From: Mycolicibacterium sp. BiH015
GTDB lineage: Bacteria; Actinomycetota; Actinomycetes; Mycobacteriales; Mycobacteriaceae
Direction: 5' to 3'
DNA: 35,898 nt
NCBI RefSeq assembly: GCF_027706845.1
Contig: NZ_JAQGCZ010000027.1
Coordinates: 1 to 35,898, forward strand
The translations under genes and the position numbers were made by a program. This document shows, one piece after another, positions 23,569 through 31,726 of this stretch (position 1 is the first letter of the stretch; every line of letters begins with the position of its first letter). The notes beneath the pieces are model-generated. The model was given only the letters and a program-made list of their open reading frames with translations. It had not been told where the DNA came from and did no database searches.

Positions 23569-25407
23569 GTGTCCGAAAGCCTGGATCTCGTGGTCACTTC
23601 GGTGGCGACGCGCCTGATGGGGGTTGGGGCACAAACATGGGTCGAGGTCAGCCAGCGCGTTCTGGCGGACCTCGTCAAGCACTTCGATGTCGACGTGAGC
23701 TTTCTGCGGCGCAACGATCACGAGATCCGAGCGTCCGTGCTCGTGGCCGAGTGGCCCCTGAGGCCCGGAATCCCCGATCCCGATCCGCTGGGCGTGGTCT
23801 ACTTCGCCGACGCCGATCCCGTCTTTGCCCTCGCTGAGAATCAGAAGGAACCGGTGGTCTTCCGCCCCGAGCCGGCCACCGACGAGTATCAGCAGACGAT
23901 CAACGAGGGCAGGCAGGTTCCCACCACGTCGATGGCCTGCGTTCCGCTGCTCTCGGAAGACCTCACCACCGGGGTACTCGGCTTCGTCAAGTTCGGCGAT
24001 CGAGACTGGACCGAGGCCGAACTCAACGCGCTCAAAGCGATCGCCTCGCTCTTCGCCCAAGCCCAGGCCCGGGTGCAGGCCGAGGACAAACTGCGCTATC
24101 TGGCCGAACACGACGATCTGACCGGGCTGTACAACCGCCGCGCCCTGCTGGCGCACCTCGATGAGAGGCTCGCCGACGGACAGCCGGGGCCCGTCTCGGC
24201 ACTGTTCTTCGACCTGGACCGGCTCAAGGCCATCAACGACTATCTCGGCCATACCGCGGGCGATTGGTTCATCCGTGTCCTGGCCGAACGCCTCCGGCGA
24301 GGCGCAGAGTGCCCGACCCTGATCGCACGGCTGGGAGGAGATGAGTTCGTCGTCGTCCCCAGCGAGCCCATGGACGGCGACGCAGCCACCGAGCTCGCCG
24401 AGCGACTTCAGTCGGCGCTGCGCGAGCGTGTGTCCATCGACGGCGAGATGCTGACTCGCACCGTGAGTATCGGTGTGGCACTGGGCATCCCGGGTCAGGA
24501 CACCACGTCTGACCTGCTCAGGCGCGCCGACCAGGCTGTGCTCGCGGCGAAAAGCTCCGGCGGGAACAAGATCTCGGTGTTCACCGACGACATGTCCATG
24601 CAGAACGACTTCAAGAACGACATCGAGCTGCATCTGCAGAGCGTGATCGAGAACGGTGCGCTGCTGCTGCATTACCTTCCCGAAGTCGACATGCGCACCG
24701 GTGACATCCTCGCCGCCGAAGCGCTGGTTCGGTGGCAGCATCCCACCCGCGGACTGCTCACGCCGGATTCGTTCATCGGCGTCGCCGAGTCCATCAACCT
24801 CGCCGGCGAACTGGGTCGCTGGGTGATGCGTTCAGCGTGCGCCGATTTCGCCCGTTGGAGATCACGCGGGATCGGCAAGGACGCGATCATTCGGATCAAT
24901 GTGTCGCCGGTGCAGCTGGTCACCGACGGATTCGTGGAGTCGGTCGCAGGCATCATCGACGAGTTCGACCTCGACCACGGATCGGTCTGCTTGGAGATCA
25001 CCGAGAGCGTCGTGGTGGACGACATCGAAGCGACCCGCATCACCCTCGACGGTCTCAAGCAGACCGGTGTCCGCATCGCCATCGACGACTTCGGCACGGG
25101 CTACAGCGCCCTGTCGCACCTGAAATCACTGCCGGTGGACACACTCAAGATCGATAAGGGATTCGTGCGTGAGCTCGGTTCCGACCCCGGTGATCTCGCG
25201 ATCGTCCGGGCGATCATCGCTCTGGCAGAGGCGTTCGGCCTTGAGCTCGTCGCCGAGGGGGTGGAAACCGACGCCGCAGCGCTCACCCTGCTCAGGCACG
25301 GCTGCCACCGGGCTCAGGGCTTCCTGCTGTCGCGTCCGATCGCCGGCGACGCGATGGAGTCCCTGTTCGCGAAGGGTCGTATCCCCGTCAACTTCTCAAA
25401 GGGGTGA
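23569..25407 (+). CDS. dcpA: GAF-GGDEF-EAL cyclic-di-GMP synthase/phosphodiesterase (DcpA/Rv1354c type)
   Basis: 612 aa, GTG start with GGAGG just upstream. A GAF-like sensor domain covers about 20-165. The GGDEF domain (about 172-340) has DDLTGLYNRR and an intact GGDEF at 256-260. The EAL domain (about 350-605) has EAL at 384-386, the Asn of RINVSP, the Glu of LEITES, DDFGTGYSAL, LKIDK, EGVET and QGFLLSRP, so all main catalytic residues are present. Both synthesis and breakdown of c-di-GMP are expected. The product-inhibition RxxD site before GGDEF reads ECPT and is missing. Length and order match the mycobacterial enzyme known as DcpA (MSMEG_2196, Rv1354c). No membrane segment: cytoplasmic. 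Confidence 0.93.
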   Translation: MSESLDLVVTSVATRLMGVGAQTWVEVSQRVLADLVKHFDVDVSFLRRNDHEIRASVLVAEWPLRPGIPDPDPLGVVYFADADPVFALAENQKEPVVFRPEPATDEYQQTINEGRQVPTTSMACVPLLSEDLTTGVLGFVKFGDRDWTEAELNALKAIASLFAQAQARVQAEDKLRYLAEHDDLTGLYNRRALLAHLDERLADGQPGPVSALFFDLDRLKAINDYLGHTAGDWFIRVLAERLRRGAECPTLIARLGGDEFVVVPSEPMDGDAATELAERLQSALRERVSIDGEMLTRTVSIGVALGIPGQDTTSDLLRRADQAVLAAKSSGGNKISVFTDDMSMQNDFKNDIELHLQSVIENGALLLHYLPEVDMRTGDILAAEALVRWQHPTRGLLTPDSFIGVAESINLAGELGRWVMRSACADFARWRSRGIGKDAIIRINVSPVQLVTDGFVESVAGIIDEFDLDHGSVCLEITESVVVDDIEATRITLDGLKQTGVRIAIDDFGTGYSALSHLKSLPVDTLKIDKGFVRELGSDPGDLAIVRAIIALAEAFGLELVAEGVETDAAALTLLRHGCHRAQGFLLSRPIAGDAMESLFAKGRIPVNFSKG

Positions 25408-26233
25408 CGCTGCTCCCCCGCGACGGTTGCGCCATCGCGGCGACCTCCGCATCAGAGGTCAGCAGTTCCACCCGGCCGAAACGGCTTGCCTGCTTCCCGA
25501 CGAGCGCGACCCGCAGCGGCGGGTCGCCGGGCAGCGGGCGGTCGAAGACGTCATCGGCATCAGTTCTGTTCCGGCAGATTAAAACTCCGTGACGTGCGCG
25601 AATCATGCGGGACCCGTACTCCGTTGAGAACTTGGCGCCGCGCACCTCCCCCTCCTCGAACACCAGACCGTCGAAACTCGCCACCGGGTGCGGAATCATC
25701 TCGCGGGCAAGCGCTTCTGCGACGAGCCAGTCACGCACCGACCCGTTCGGCCGCGCCGGGTCGATGGTCGTCTCGCCGACTTCGGTGACTGTGAGCAGCT
25801 CGTCATCCCCGAAGTCCACCGTCGCCGACGTCCAGTCAGTCACCTGGGTGTAGAGGTAACCCGTCGGGGACGGGATGCACCGCGCCGCCCACTCGCGTAA
25901 CCGCCAGCCTTCGAAATCGGGGACGGGCCGACGACGGGGTGGCACGACGTCACCCGCGAGGCGCACAGGCACGTCGGCGTCGCACTGCGTCAGCGCCGCG
26001 AGATCGATGTCGGCCGTGAGCTCTGCGAGGTACTCGTCGGTGGCAGTGTCTCCGCACAACGCGAACCAGTCGCGCCGCTGGTTTCTCGGCGGCGACGGGC
26101 GGCCCGACCGCGGTTCGGCGAGGTATACCTCGCCGTCTTCGTCGACCGCGCAGATCGCCGTCGCCAGACCGGCTACACCGCTGTCGGTGCAGACGACGTC
26201 GACTTCGTCGTCCCAGTCGGGATCGCAGGACAC
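25388..26233 (-). CDS. Hypothetical protein with degenerate FAD-binding-like N-terminus
   Basis: 281 aa, GTG start with CGAGG about 9 nt upstream. The N-terminus DEVDVVCTDSGVAGLATAI has the shape of the beta-alpha-beta dinucleotide fold of flavoproteins, but the GxGxxG loop reads DSGVAG and the usual acidic end of beta-2 is in a shortened segment (VYLAEP). The remaining catalytic parts of a flavoprotein are not evident. WLVAEALAREMIPHPVASFDGLVF and VRGAKFSTEYGSRMIRARHGVLIC resemble parts of FAD-binding dehydrogenases such as the KstD/fumarate reductase group. It could be a decayed or repurposed relative that no longer binds FAD. Its stop overlaps the end of dcpA by 20 bp, tail to tail. Confidence 0.75.
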   Translation of the reverse strand: MSCDPDWDDEVDVVCTDSGVAGLATAICAVDEDGEVYLAEPRSGRPSPPRNQRRDWFALCGDTATDEYLAELTADIDLAALTQCDADVPVRLAGDVVPPRRRPVPDFEGWRLREWAARCIPSPTGYLYTQVTDWTSATVDFGDDELLTVTEVGETTIDPARPNGSVRDWLVAEALAREMIPHPVASFDGLVFEEGEVRGAKFSTEYGSRMIRARHGVLICRNRTDADDVFDRPLPGDPPLRVALVGKQASRFGRVELLTSDAEVAAMAQPSRGSSVTPLRS

Positions 26234-26340
26234 GGTGATTCGCCTCGCTATGCGCTGTGGATTAGCCGTAAACCGGAGGTGCTCGGCCGATAAAGGCTAT
26301 GCCATGGCGAATATGTCGCCAAAACTCGATGCAGCCCCGC

Positions 26341-26395
26341 GTTGCCACAGCCGCGATGGGTTTCGAGGGGATTTGCCATCGCAGGCTGTGGCAAC
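26341..26395. repeat. Inverted repeat with 19/20-bp arms, dispersed repeat copy
   Basis: Left arm 26341-26359 (GTTGCCACAGCC then GCGATGG) pairs with right arm 26376-26395 (CCATCGC, A, GGCTGTGGCAAC) with a single bulged base; the loop is 16 nt. There is no T-tract, so it is not a standard terminator. Pieces of the same sequence occur at 20021-20046. A REP/MITE-like element or a regulator site in the divergent region are the two main options. Confidence 0.65.
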
Positions 26396-26537
26396 TGACG
26401 CAACCTACCACCGAAGTCCCGGCGGCACTCCGTTCGTGAGCCATCGAAGCCGCCTTGCCATCACGTGACCCGCCTCACAGTCATCCGTCGTCTCTACCGA
26501 CATTCACCCACAGCGCCGCCACTTAACTAACTAGGTT

Positions 26538-26543
26538 TACTCT
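26538..26543 (+). promoter_or_regulatory. Possible -10 element for the FadE pair
   Basis: TACTCT fits TANNNT and lies 32 bp before the ATG, which leaves room for a short leader carrying AAAGGAG. No matching -35 is seen. An imperfect AAC/GTT dyad (AACTAACTAGGTT, 26524-26536) lies directly upstream and could be a repressor site. Confidence 0.3.
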
Positions 26544-26574
26544 GTCAGGAGCATTCGGCAGAAAGGAGACGTCG

Positions 26575-27807
26575 ATGGACCTGGGATGGTCGGCGACCGA
26601 CCTTGCATTCCGCGACGAAGTGCGGGCATTCCTCGACGACAAACTGACACCGGAGCTCCGTCGCGCCGGACTTCTGATGACCAGCGTGTATGCCGACCAC
26701 GATGCGAGCATGCAGTGGCAGCGAATCCTGCACGAGCGGGGCTGGGCGGCGCCGGCGTGGCCGGTCGCCCACGGCGGCTGCGACTGGACCTTGACCCAGC
26801 ACTACATCTTCAGCCGCGAGTCGACGCTGGCCGGCGCTCCCTCCCTGTCGCCGATGGGAATCAGGATGGTGGCCCACGCGATCATCAGGTTCGGGACCGA
26901 GGAGCAAAAGCACTTCTTCTTGCCGCGGATCCTGACCGGCGAGGTGTTCTTCTGCCAGGGGTACTCCGAACCGGAGGCCGGTTCAGACCTGGCTGCACTC
27001 ACCATGGCCGCCCGCGACGACGGCGAGGATCTCGTCTGCACGGGCAGCAAGATCTGGACCACGCATGCCCGGGAGGCCAACTGGATGTTCGCGCTGGTGC
27101 GCACCACCCGCTCGGACAAGAAGCAACGGGGTATCACCTTCATCCTCATCGACATGTCCACACCGGGCATCGAGATCCGGCCGCTTGTCATGACCTCGGG
27201 CGAAGAAGTCCAGAACCAGGTCTTCTTCGACGAGGTGAGGGTGCCCAAGGCCAATGTCATCGGCGAGATCGACGACGGCTGGACGGTGGCCAAATACCTG
27301 CTGGAATTCGAACGCGGAGGCGGAGCAGTGGCACCGGCGCTGCAGGTGATGGCAGAGAACATCGCGACGGTCGCCGCCGACCAACCGGGCCCGGGCGGCG
27401 GAAGACTGCTCGACGACCCGGCCTTCGCACACAAGCTCGCCCGCGTGCGCATCCGTACCGAGGTACTGGAGATCCTGGAGTATCAGGTGCTCGCAGTTGT
27501 CTCCGACGGCGCCAACCCCGGCACCAAGGCCTCGATGCTCAAAGTCCTCGGCACCGAGTTGAGTCAGGCCATCACCGAACTCGCGATGGAGGCGGCGGGA
27601 CCGCGCGGACGCGTGTATCAGCCGCATGCGACGTTCCCCGGCGGGCCCATCGCCGAATTCGAGCCGCCCGCAGATGGTTACGTCAGCGGCGAGCCGTGGC
27701 AAGCGGTCGCACCGCTGCGGTACTTCAACGACCGGGCCGGCTCGATCTATGCCGGCAGCAACGAAATTCAACGCAATATCCTCGCCAAAGCCGCCCTCGG
27801 ACTGTAA
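26575..27807 (+). CDS. Acyl-CoA dehydrogenase subunit (FadE heteromer, catalytic-base subunit)
   Basis: 410 aa, ATG with AAAGGAG at 26562-26568. ACAD features are CQGYSEPEAGSDLAAL near 127, IWTTHAREANWMF near 160 and the C-terminal SIYAGSNEIQRNI. In that motif the usual catalytic glutamate is replaced by Ala. Instead Glu246 in LLEFERGGG falls where isovaleryl-CoA dehydrogenase and the mycobacterial ChsE4-type subunits carry their base, so catalysis is probably kept by relocation. The next gene starts immediately after its stop and encodes a second ACAD-like chain, as in the alpha2beta2 ChsE enzymes of steroid side-chain degradation. Substrate is not shown; branched or bulky acyl-CoAs are typical. 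Confidence 0.9.
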   Translation: MDLGWSATDLAFRDEVRAFLDDKLTPELRRAGLLMTSVYADHDASMQWQRILHERGWAAPAWPVAHGGCDWTLTQHYIFSRESTLAGAPSLSPMGIRMVAHAIIRFGTEEQKHFFLPRILTGEVFFCQGYSEPEAGSDLAALTMAARDDGEDLVCTGSKIWTTHAREANWMFALVRTTRSDKKQRGITFILIDMSTPGIEIRPLVMTSGEEVQNQVFFDEVRVPKANVIGEIDDGWTVAKYLLEFERGGGAVAPALQVMAENIATVAADQPGPGGGRLLDDPAFAHKLARVRIRTEVLEILEYQVLAVVSDGANPGTKASMLKVLGTELSQAITELAMEAAGPRGRVYQPHATFPGGPIAEFEPPADGYVSGEPWQAVAPLRYFNDRAGSIYAGSNEIQRNILAKAALGL

Positions 27808-28950
27808 ATGGACTTCACACTCACTGACGAGCAGACGCTGCTCCGCGACGGCCTCACGCGGTTTCTGTCGACCCGCTACAGTCTCGAAAAGAGCCGCGCC
27901 GCAGCAAAAACGGGGGTCGGGTGGCAGCCCGAGATCTGGCGTGCCTTCGCCGACGAACTCGGCATCCTCGGCGCCGCCGTACCCGAGGAGTCCGGCGGTA
28001 TCGGTGGCGGCGCGGTCGAGATGATGCTGATCGCCGAGGCGCTCGGACACGCCCTGGTGGTCGAACCCTACGTCGACACCGCCATCGTGGCCGCCGGACT
28101 GCTTCGCCGCGCCGGCGGTGACATCGCCGGGGCCTTACTGGAACAGGTCGTCTCCGGGACGGCGATCGTGTCGGTTGCCGCCACCGAACCGACCTCAGGA
28201 GAGTTCTGGCAGGACATCACCACCAAGGCCGTCCGGGACGGCGACCACTGGATTCTGACCGGCCAGAAGATCGTCTCGGCCAGCACACCGCTGGCCACCC
28301 ATGTGCTGGCCACCGCGCGCACCTCCGGCGAGCGCGCCGACACCGAGGGCATCTCGCTGTTCCTTCTCGAAATCGGTTCGGCGACAGCAAATATCGAGAT
28401 GCACCACTACCGCACCGTCGATGACCGTCGGGCTTCAGACATCACGCTCGACGGCCTCCGACTGCCCGGTGCGGCGTTGCTCGGCACCGAAGGCGCGGCG
28501 TGGCCCTCACTCGCCCGCGCACGCGACGAGGGCGCGGCGGCGATCAGCGCCGAAGCAGTCGGATGTATGCGTAAGGTGCTCGCCGACACGGTGGAGTACT
28601 GCAAGCAACGCCAGCAGTTCGGTCAGCCGATCGGGAGCTTCCAGGTGCTGCAGCACCGCATGGTCGACATGTACATGGATGTCGAACAGTCAGCCGCTGC
28701 CGTGCTGCTCGCGATTCTCAAGCTCGACGAAGACGAGCGCACCCGAGCGCGGGCGGTGTCGGCGGCCAAAGCGACTGTGGGGCGGGCCGCGCAGTTCGTC
28801 GGCCAGCAAGCGGTGCAGCTGCACGGCGGCATGGGCATGACAGAAGAGCTCGCCATCGGTCACTACTTCAAGAGGCTGACCGCGCTGCAGTTCGAGTTCG
28901 GCTCGACGGATCACCACGTCACCCGTTATGGGCAGCTGACCACGCGTTAG
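27808..28950 (+). CDS. Acyl-CoA dehydrogenase-like partner subunit
   Basis: 380 aa. ATG directly follows the TAA of the preceding gene. The ACAD fold is recognisable from AATEPTSGEFW near 128, WILTGQKIVSAS near 147, QQFGQPIGSFQVLQHRMVDMY near 272 and the QLHGGMGMTEELAIGHYFKR helix near 338. The C-terminal segment reads FEFGSTDHHVTRY and lacks the EGTxEIQ catalytic glutamate. This chain is therefore probably inactive alone and completes the FAD or substrate site of the upstream subunit in an alpha2beta2 complex. It overlaps the end of the convergent stress-protein gene by 4 bp. Confidence 0.88.
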   Translation: MDFTLTDEQTLLRDGLTRFLSTRYSLEKSRAAAKTGVGWQPEIWRAFADELGILGAAVPEESGGIGGGAVEMMLIAEALGHALVVEPYVDTAIVAAGLLRRAGGDIAGALLEQVVSGTAIVSVAATEPTSGEFWQDITTKAVRDGDHWILTGQKIVSASTPLATHVLATARTSGERADTEGISLFLLEIGSATANIEMHHYRTVDDRRASDITLDGLRLPGAALLGTEGAAWPSLARARDEGAAAISAEAVGCMRKVLADTVEYCKQRQQFGQPIGSFQVLQHRMVDMYMDVEQSAAAVLLAILKLDEDERTRARAVSAAKATVGRAAQFVGQQAVQLHGGMGMTEELAIGHYFKRLTALQFEFGSTDHHVTRYGQLTTR

Positions 28951-29834
28951 CCAGGTCGCCTCGCGACGATCACCGGCACTCGCGCGGATTGCACGACCTG
29001 CGAGCCGACGGACCCGAGCAGCATGCCCGCGAACCCACCGCGGCCGCGACTTCCGACCACCAGCAACTGCGCCCCAGCCGCTTCGTGGAGCAGACGGCGA
29101 GCCGGTTGGTCGCGACAGACGACGCGCTTGACCGTCACGTCCGGATAGCGTTCCTGCCACCCCGCCAGCCGCTCGGCAAGCAGCATGTCCTCCTCGGGCT
29201 GAATTTCGGTCCACGGTGCGTCGGGCAGCTCGTATCCCGCGTCGCTCCACGTGTGGACCGCGATCAGCTCGACTCCCCGCCTCGAGGCTTCGTCGAAAGC
29301 GATCGCGGTGGCGTGCTCGGATGCCGGCGAGCCGTCCACGCCGACGACAACGGGCGCCTCGGCCGGGTGCGGAATGAGCGGATCTTCGTCATGGATGACG
29401 GCGACCGGACAGTGGGCATGTTGCACGAGGCCGAAACTTATCGAACCGAGGAGTCGGCGCTCCCACTTTCCCAGCCCGCGGCTGCCGACGACGATCAGCT
29501 CCGCATCCGTGGACAAATCAGCCAATGTCGGCACCGGCTGCCCGGAGAGCACCTTCTCGGTGATGGTCAACGGGACGTCCTCGGCGGCCGCCTCGGCCAC
29601 CTTCCTCGCATCGGCGACAACCCTTGCCGCCTCGTCCTTTTCGTACTCGAAAAATGCCGTGGGAAGCGGAGCCTGAATCCAGGCCTGCATTAACGCACTG
29701 GGCAGCACGTGCGCCAAGGTCAGCGGGACCCGACGCATTGCAGCATTGCGCGCAGCCCAGTCGACCGCGACACGTGATGCCGGCGAGCCGTCGACACCGA
29801 CAACGATTCCGAAGGGAGCTGGTCGGGTGGACAT
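28947..29834 (-). CDS. Universal stress protein, two tandem Usp domains
   Basis: 295 aa, ATG with GAGGAGG about 8 nt upstream. Domain 1 covers about 8-147 and domain 2 about 160-293. Both start with VVGVDGSPAS and both keep the ATP-binding pattern G-x2-G-x9-G-S (GSRGLGKWERRLLGS and GSRGRGGFAGMLLGS), so ATP binding is expected, as in the mycobacterial Rv2623 type. Such proteins adjust growth or respiration under hypoxia and nitrosative stress. A DosR-like box lies about 110 bp upstream, which fits hypoxic induction. The gene stands alone, convergent with the FadE pair. Confidence 0.94.
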   Translation of the reverse strand: MSTRPAPFGIVVGVDGSPASRVAVDWAARNAAMRRVPLTLAHVLPSALMQAWIQAPLPTAFFEYEKDEAARVVADARKVAEAAAEDVPLTITEKVLSGQPVPTLADLSTDAELIVVGSRGLGKWERRLLGSISFGLVQHAHCPVAVIHDEDPLIPHPAEAPVVVGVDGSPASEHATAIAFDEASRRGVELIAVHTWSDAGYELPDAPWTEIQPEEDMLLAERLAGWQERYPDVTVKRVVCRDQPARRLLHEAAGAQLLVVGSRGRGGFAGMLLGSVGSQVVQSARVPVIVARRPG

Positions 29835-29944
29835 CTGATGTTCCTCCTCGGACGGTCATCGACGGCGACTGCGGTGTCTGCCGTCTGACACCTCCACGGT
29901 ACGCCGGTGGATCGCGAGATCGATGGGCCCGCAGTCACCCGAAG

Positions 29945-29962
29945 AAAGGACCAAAGTCCTTT
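29945..29962 (-). promoter_or_regulatory. DosR-like (dormancy regulon) box
   Basis: Perfect 7-bp arms AAAGGAC/GTCCTTT flank CAAA. The core GGACCAAAGTCC agrees with the DosR palindrome core (GGGACTWWAGTCCC) except for one outer base in each half and the first spacer base. It lies 111 bp before the universal stress protein start, in the short gap after the DUF1214 gene. Stress proteins of this type are classic DosR targets, so activation under low oxygen is likely. Confidence 0.6.
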
Positions 29963-30023
29963 GCGAAAAGCGATCTGCAGCGATACCGGGCTTGCGGGCG
30001 ACAAGTTTTCGGCGAGCCGAGCA

Positions 30024-31130
30024 TCAGGCCAACGCAGTCGGCGCCTCCTGAATCTTGACGAGGGCCACCTCGGGCCGGGCCGGAACCTCGTCGGCGAGGA
30101 ACCAGCGGAATGCAAGATTGCCTCGTGGATAGGCCAGTGTCGTCAGCGAATTCGGATGACTTGTCATCCCCCGTGACACCACGACCGTCACTGACCCGTC
30201 GCTGTTGGGCACAGCTGTGGAGCCGTTGACAGAACTGCGCGCGTCCGACACCCCAGGGACCGCCATGAATTGATTCCAGACGACAAGATTCCAGAACCGG
30301 CAGGCCGGGGGGCGGTGGGTGATCACCAGGGCCTCATCCTCGGCGAGATCGAAGCTCCCGTAGGCATAACATGCGTCCCGTGCCGACCACCCGAAGTTGG
30401 CGTCGGGCACCTGGTACGGCTCGGCGAAGTCGTTGGCGGACATCGCCGTTTCGTGTCCGAGATTGTGTTCCTCGGTGTTCTTGACTCCCACCGAGAGCGG
30501 CAGGATCGCGAACATCGTCCGTAGCCACGTGGCGCTGGCGCGCAGCGCCGCCGCGGTCTCGGCCTCGCCGTGCCGGAACGGGTCCGGCGGATCGAGCGCC
30601 TCGATGGTCCATGTGACGGGGCGGCCCACCAGAGGGTCGGCCTGATAGTCGCGCGTCATCAGCACGGCGGCGTCAGGTTGCGGACCGAAGTCGAAGGAAA
30701 AGTTTCCGTCCTCGTCGATGTCGAGGTCGTCGTCGCGCAGGATCGCAACGATGCGGTCCGACCAGGCGCCGGGAGATGGCTCGTTGTAGGCGGTTACCGA
30801 AAAGTACACGCTGTCACCCCGATTGCCCGTGATGCGATATCGACGGGCCGGGTCGACCGGGCACATGTAGTAGATGGCATCGGTGTTGTCACCACCCCAG
30901 CGTCGGTCCGGACGGAATGGCGAGTTGACCTCGAGCCAGCGCGGACGACTGGGGTCGGCGAACAGGTAAACGTCCAGCGCGACGCCGAGTGTGGTCGCGA
31001 TCATCCGGTATCCGTCGGCGATGTGGCGGTCATCGGTGACGGCCTTGGGGCCCGCCATGAAGGACTCGTCGAGCCCGCGCAAGGTGTCGAGCAGTTCTCG
31101 CCACGCGTCGGTGGCCTCGTGGGTCGTCAT
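30024..31130 (-). CDS. DUF1214-domain protein
   Basis: 368 aa from ATG 31130, which overlaps the TetR stop as ATGA; AAGGAA lies about 8 nt upstream. The C-terminal third (about 255-360) carries DUF1214-type sequence: ACYAYGSFDLAEDEALVITH, CRFWNLVVWNQFM and SDGSVTVVVSRG. The middle part, YYMCPVDPARRYRITGN and YFSVTAYN, is typical of the same family. No signal peptide is seen. The biochemical function of the family is unknown; in mycobacteria it is often found near TetR regulators and sulfotransferase-like proteins, as here. Its expression is probably controlled by the coupled TetR. Confidence 0.85.
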   Translation of the reverse strand: MTTHEATDAWRELLDTLRGLDESFMAGPKAVTDDRHIADGYRMIATTLGVALDVYLFADPSRPRWLEVNSPFRPDRRWGGDNTDAIYYMCPVDPARRYRITGNRGDSVYFSVTAYNEPSPGAWSDRIVAILRDDDLDIDEDGNFSFDFGPQPDAAVLMTRDYQADPLVGRPVTWTIEALDPPDPFRHGEAETAAALRASATWLRTMFAILPLSVGVKNTEEHNLGHETAMSANDFAEPYQVPDANFGWSARDACYAYGSFDLAEDEALVITHRPPACRFWNLVVWNQFMAVPGVSDARSSVNGSTAVPNSDGSVTVVVSRGMTSHPNSLTTLAYPRGNLAFRWFLADEVPARPEVALVKIQEAPTALA

Positions 31131-31702
31131 GCGCTGATTCCTTTCGTGATGAGCTTCGCGGTTCGATCGATCCACACGTCGTCCACGTCTGCGCCGCGGG
31201 TGATCAGGGCCAGCAACGCCATTCCCGCAACTGCTTCGGCGAGTTCGGATGGGGTCACACCATCGCGCACGTCACCGCGCCGGATCGCGACTTGCAGGTA
31301 GTCGTTGAGACCGCGCACAAGGACATCGCTGAAGCGTTCCAGAAGTGCGCTGTGCAACGTCGGATCCGACGCCATCTCCCCGACGAGCCCAGGGAGAGCG
31401 GCGCGTGCCGCCGGCGTGCTGAGCACCGACATTGTGCGCCTGATCATCTCGCGCACATCCGCTTCCAGCGAGCCGGTATCCGGAAGGGTCATCGTCGCGT
31501 CGATCGGGAAGACGGCTTCATGCACCAGATGCGCCTTGCCGCGCCACCGACGATAGATCGCCGGCTTACTGGTGCCCGCCCTCGCGGCAATCACGTCCAA
31601 CGACAGTTCGGCGTACGAGGACTCACCGAGCAGAGCGACCGTCGCGCGCAGGACCGCATCGTCGATCGCCCGGTTTCTGGGACGCCCAATCTCCGTCGTC
31701 AT
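31127..31702 (-). CDS. TetR-family regulator
   Basis: 191 aa from ATG 31702, giving the usual TetR lead MTTEIGRPRN. The longer open frame upstream would cover the whole divergent promoter and is rejected. The helix-turn-helix (about 15-60) contains LSLDVIAARAGTSKPAIYRRW, followed by KAHLVHEAV. The C-terminal helical ligand domain ends near 188. It is coupled to DUF1214 and divergent from the sulfotransferase-like gene. The TTACAGTAA palindrome at 31711-31719 is the likely operator for both. Ligand unknown. Confidence 0.92.
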   Translation of the reverse strand: MTTEIGRPRNRAIDDAVLRATVALLGESSYAELSLDVIAARAGTSKPAIYRRWRGKAHLVHEAVFPIDATMTLPDTGSLEADVREMIRRTMSVLSTPAARAALPGLVGEMASDPTLHSALLERFSDVLVRGLNDYLQVAIRRGDVRDGVTPSELAEAVAGMALLALITRGADVDDVWIDRTAKLITKGISA

Positions 31703-31708
31703 TACGAT

Positions 31709-31726
31709 ACTTACAGTAACATAAGT
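31709..31726. promoter_or_regulatory. TetR operator and divergent leaderless promoters
   Basis: Only 28 bp separate the two divergent starts. They contain the perfect palindrome TTACAGTAA (31711-31719) inside a wider ACTTA/TAAGT dyad. The plus-strand hexamer TAACAT (31717-31722) ends 8 nt before GTG 31731, the spacing of a leaderless mRNA. TACTGT (31718-31713) on the minus strand serves the TetR gene. Repressor binding here would cover both -10 elements. Confidence 0.55.

Larger units (their letters stand above)
26234..26574. other. 341-bp divergent intergenic region with an inverted repeat
   Basis: It lies between the minus-strand hypothetical gene and the plus-strand FadE pair. The only strong structure is the inverted repeat at 26341-26395. 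A -10-like TACTCT at 26538-26543 and the ribosome site AAAGGAG at 26562-26568 serve the FadE gene. I see no gene in it. Confidence 0.5.
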
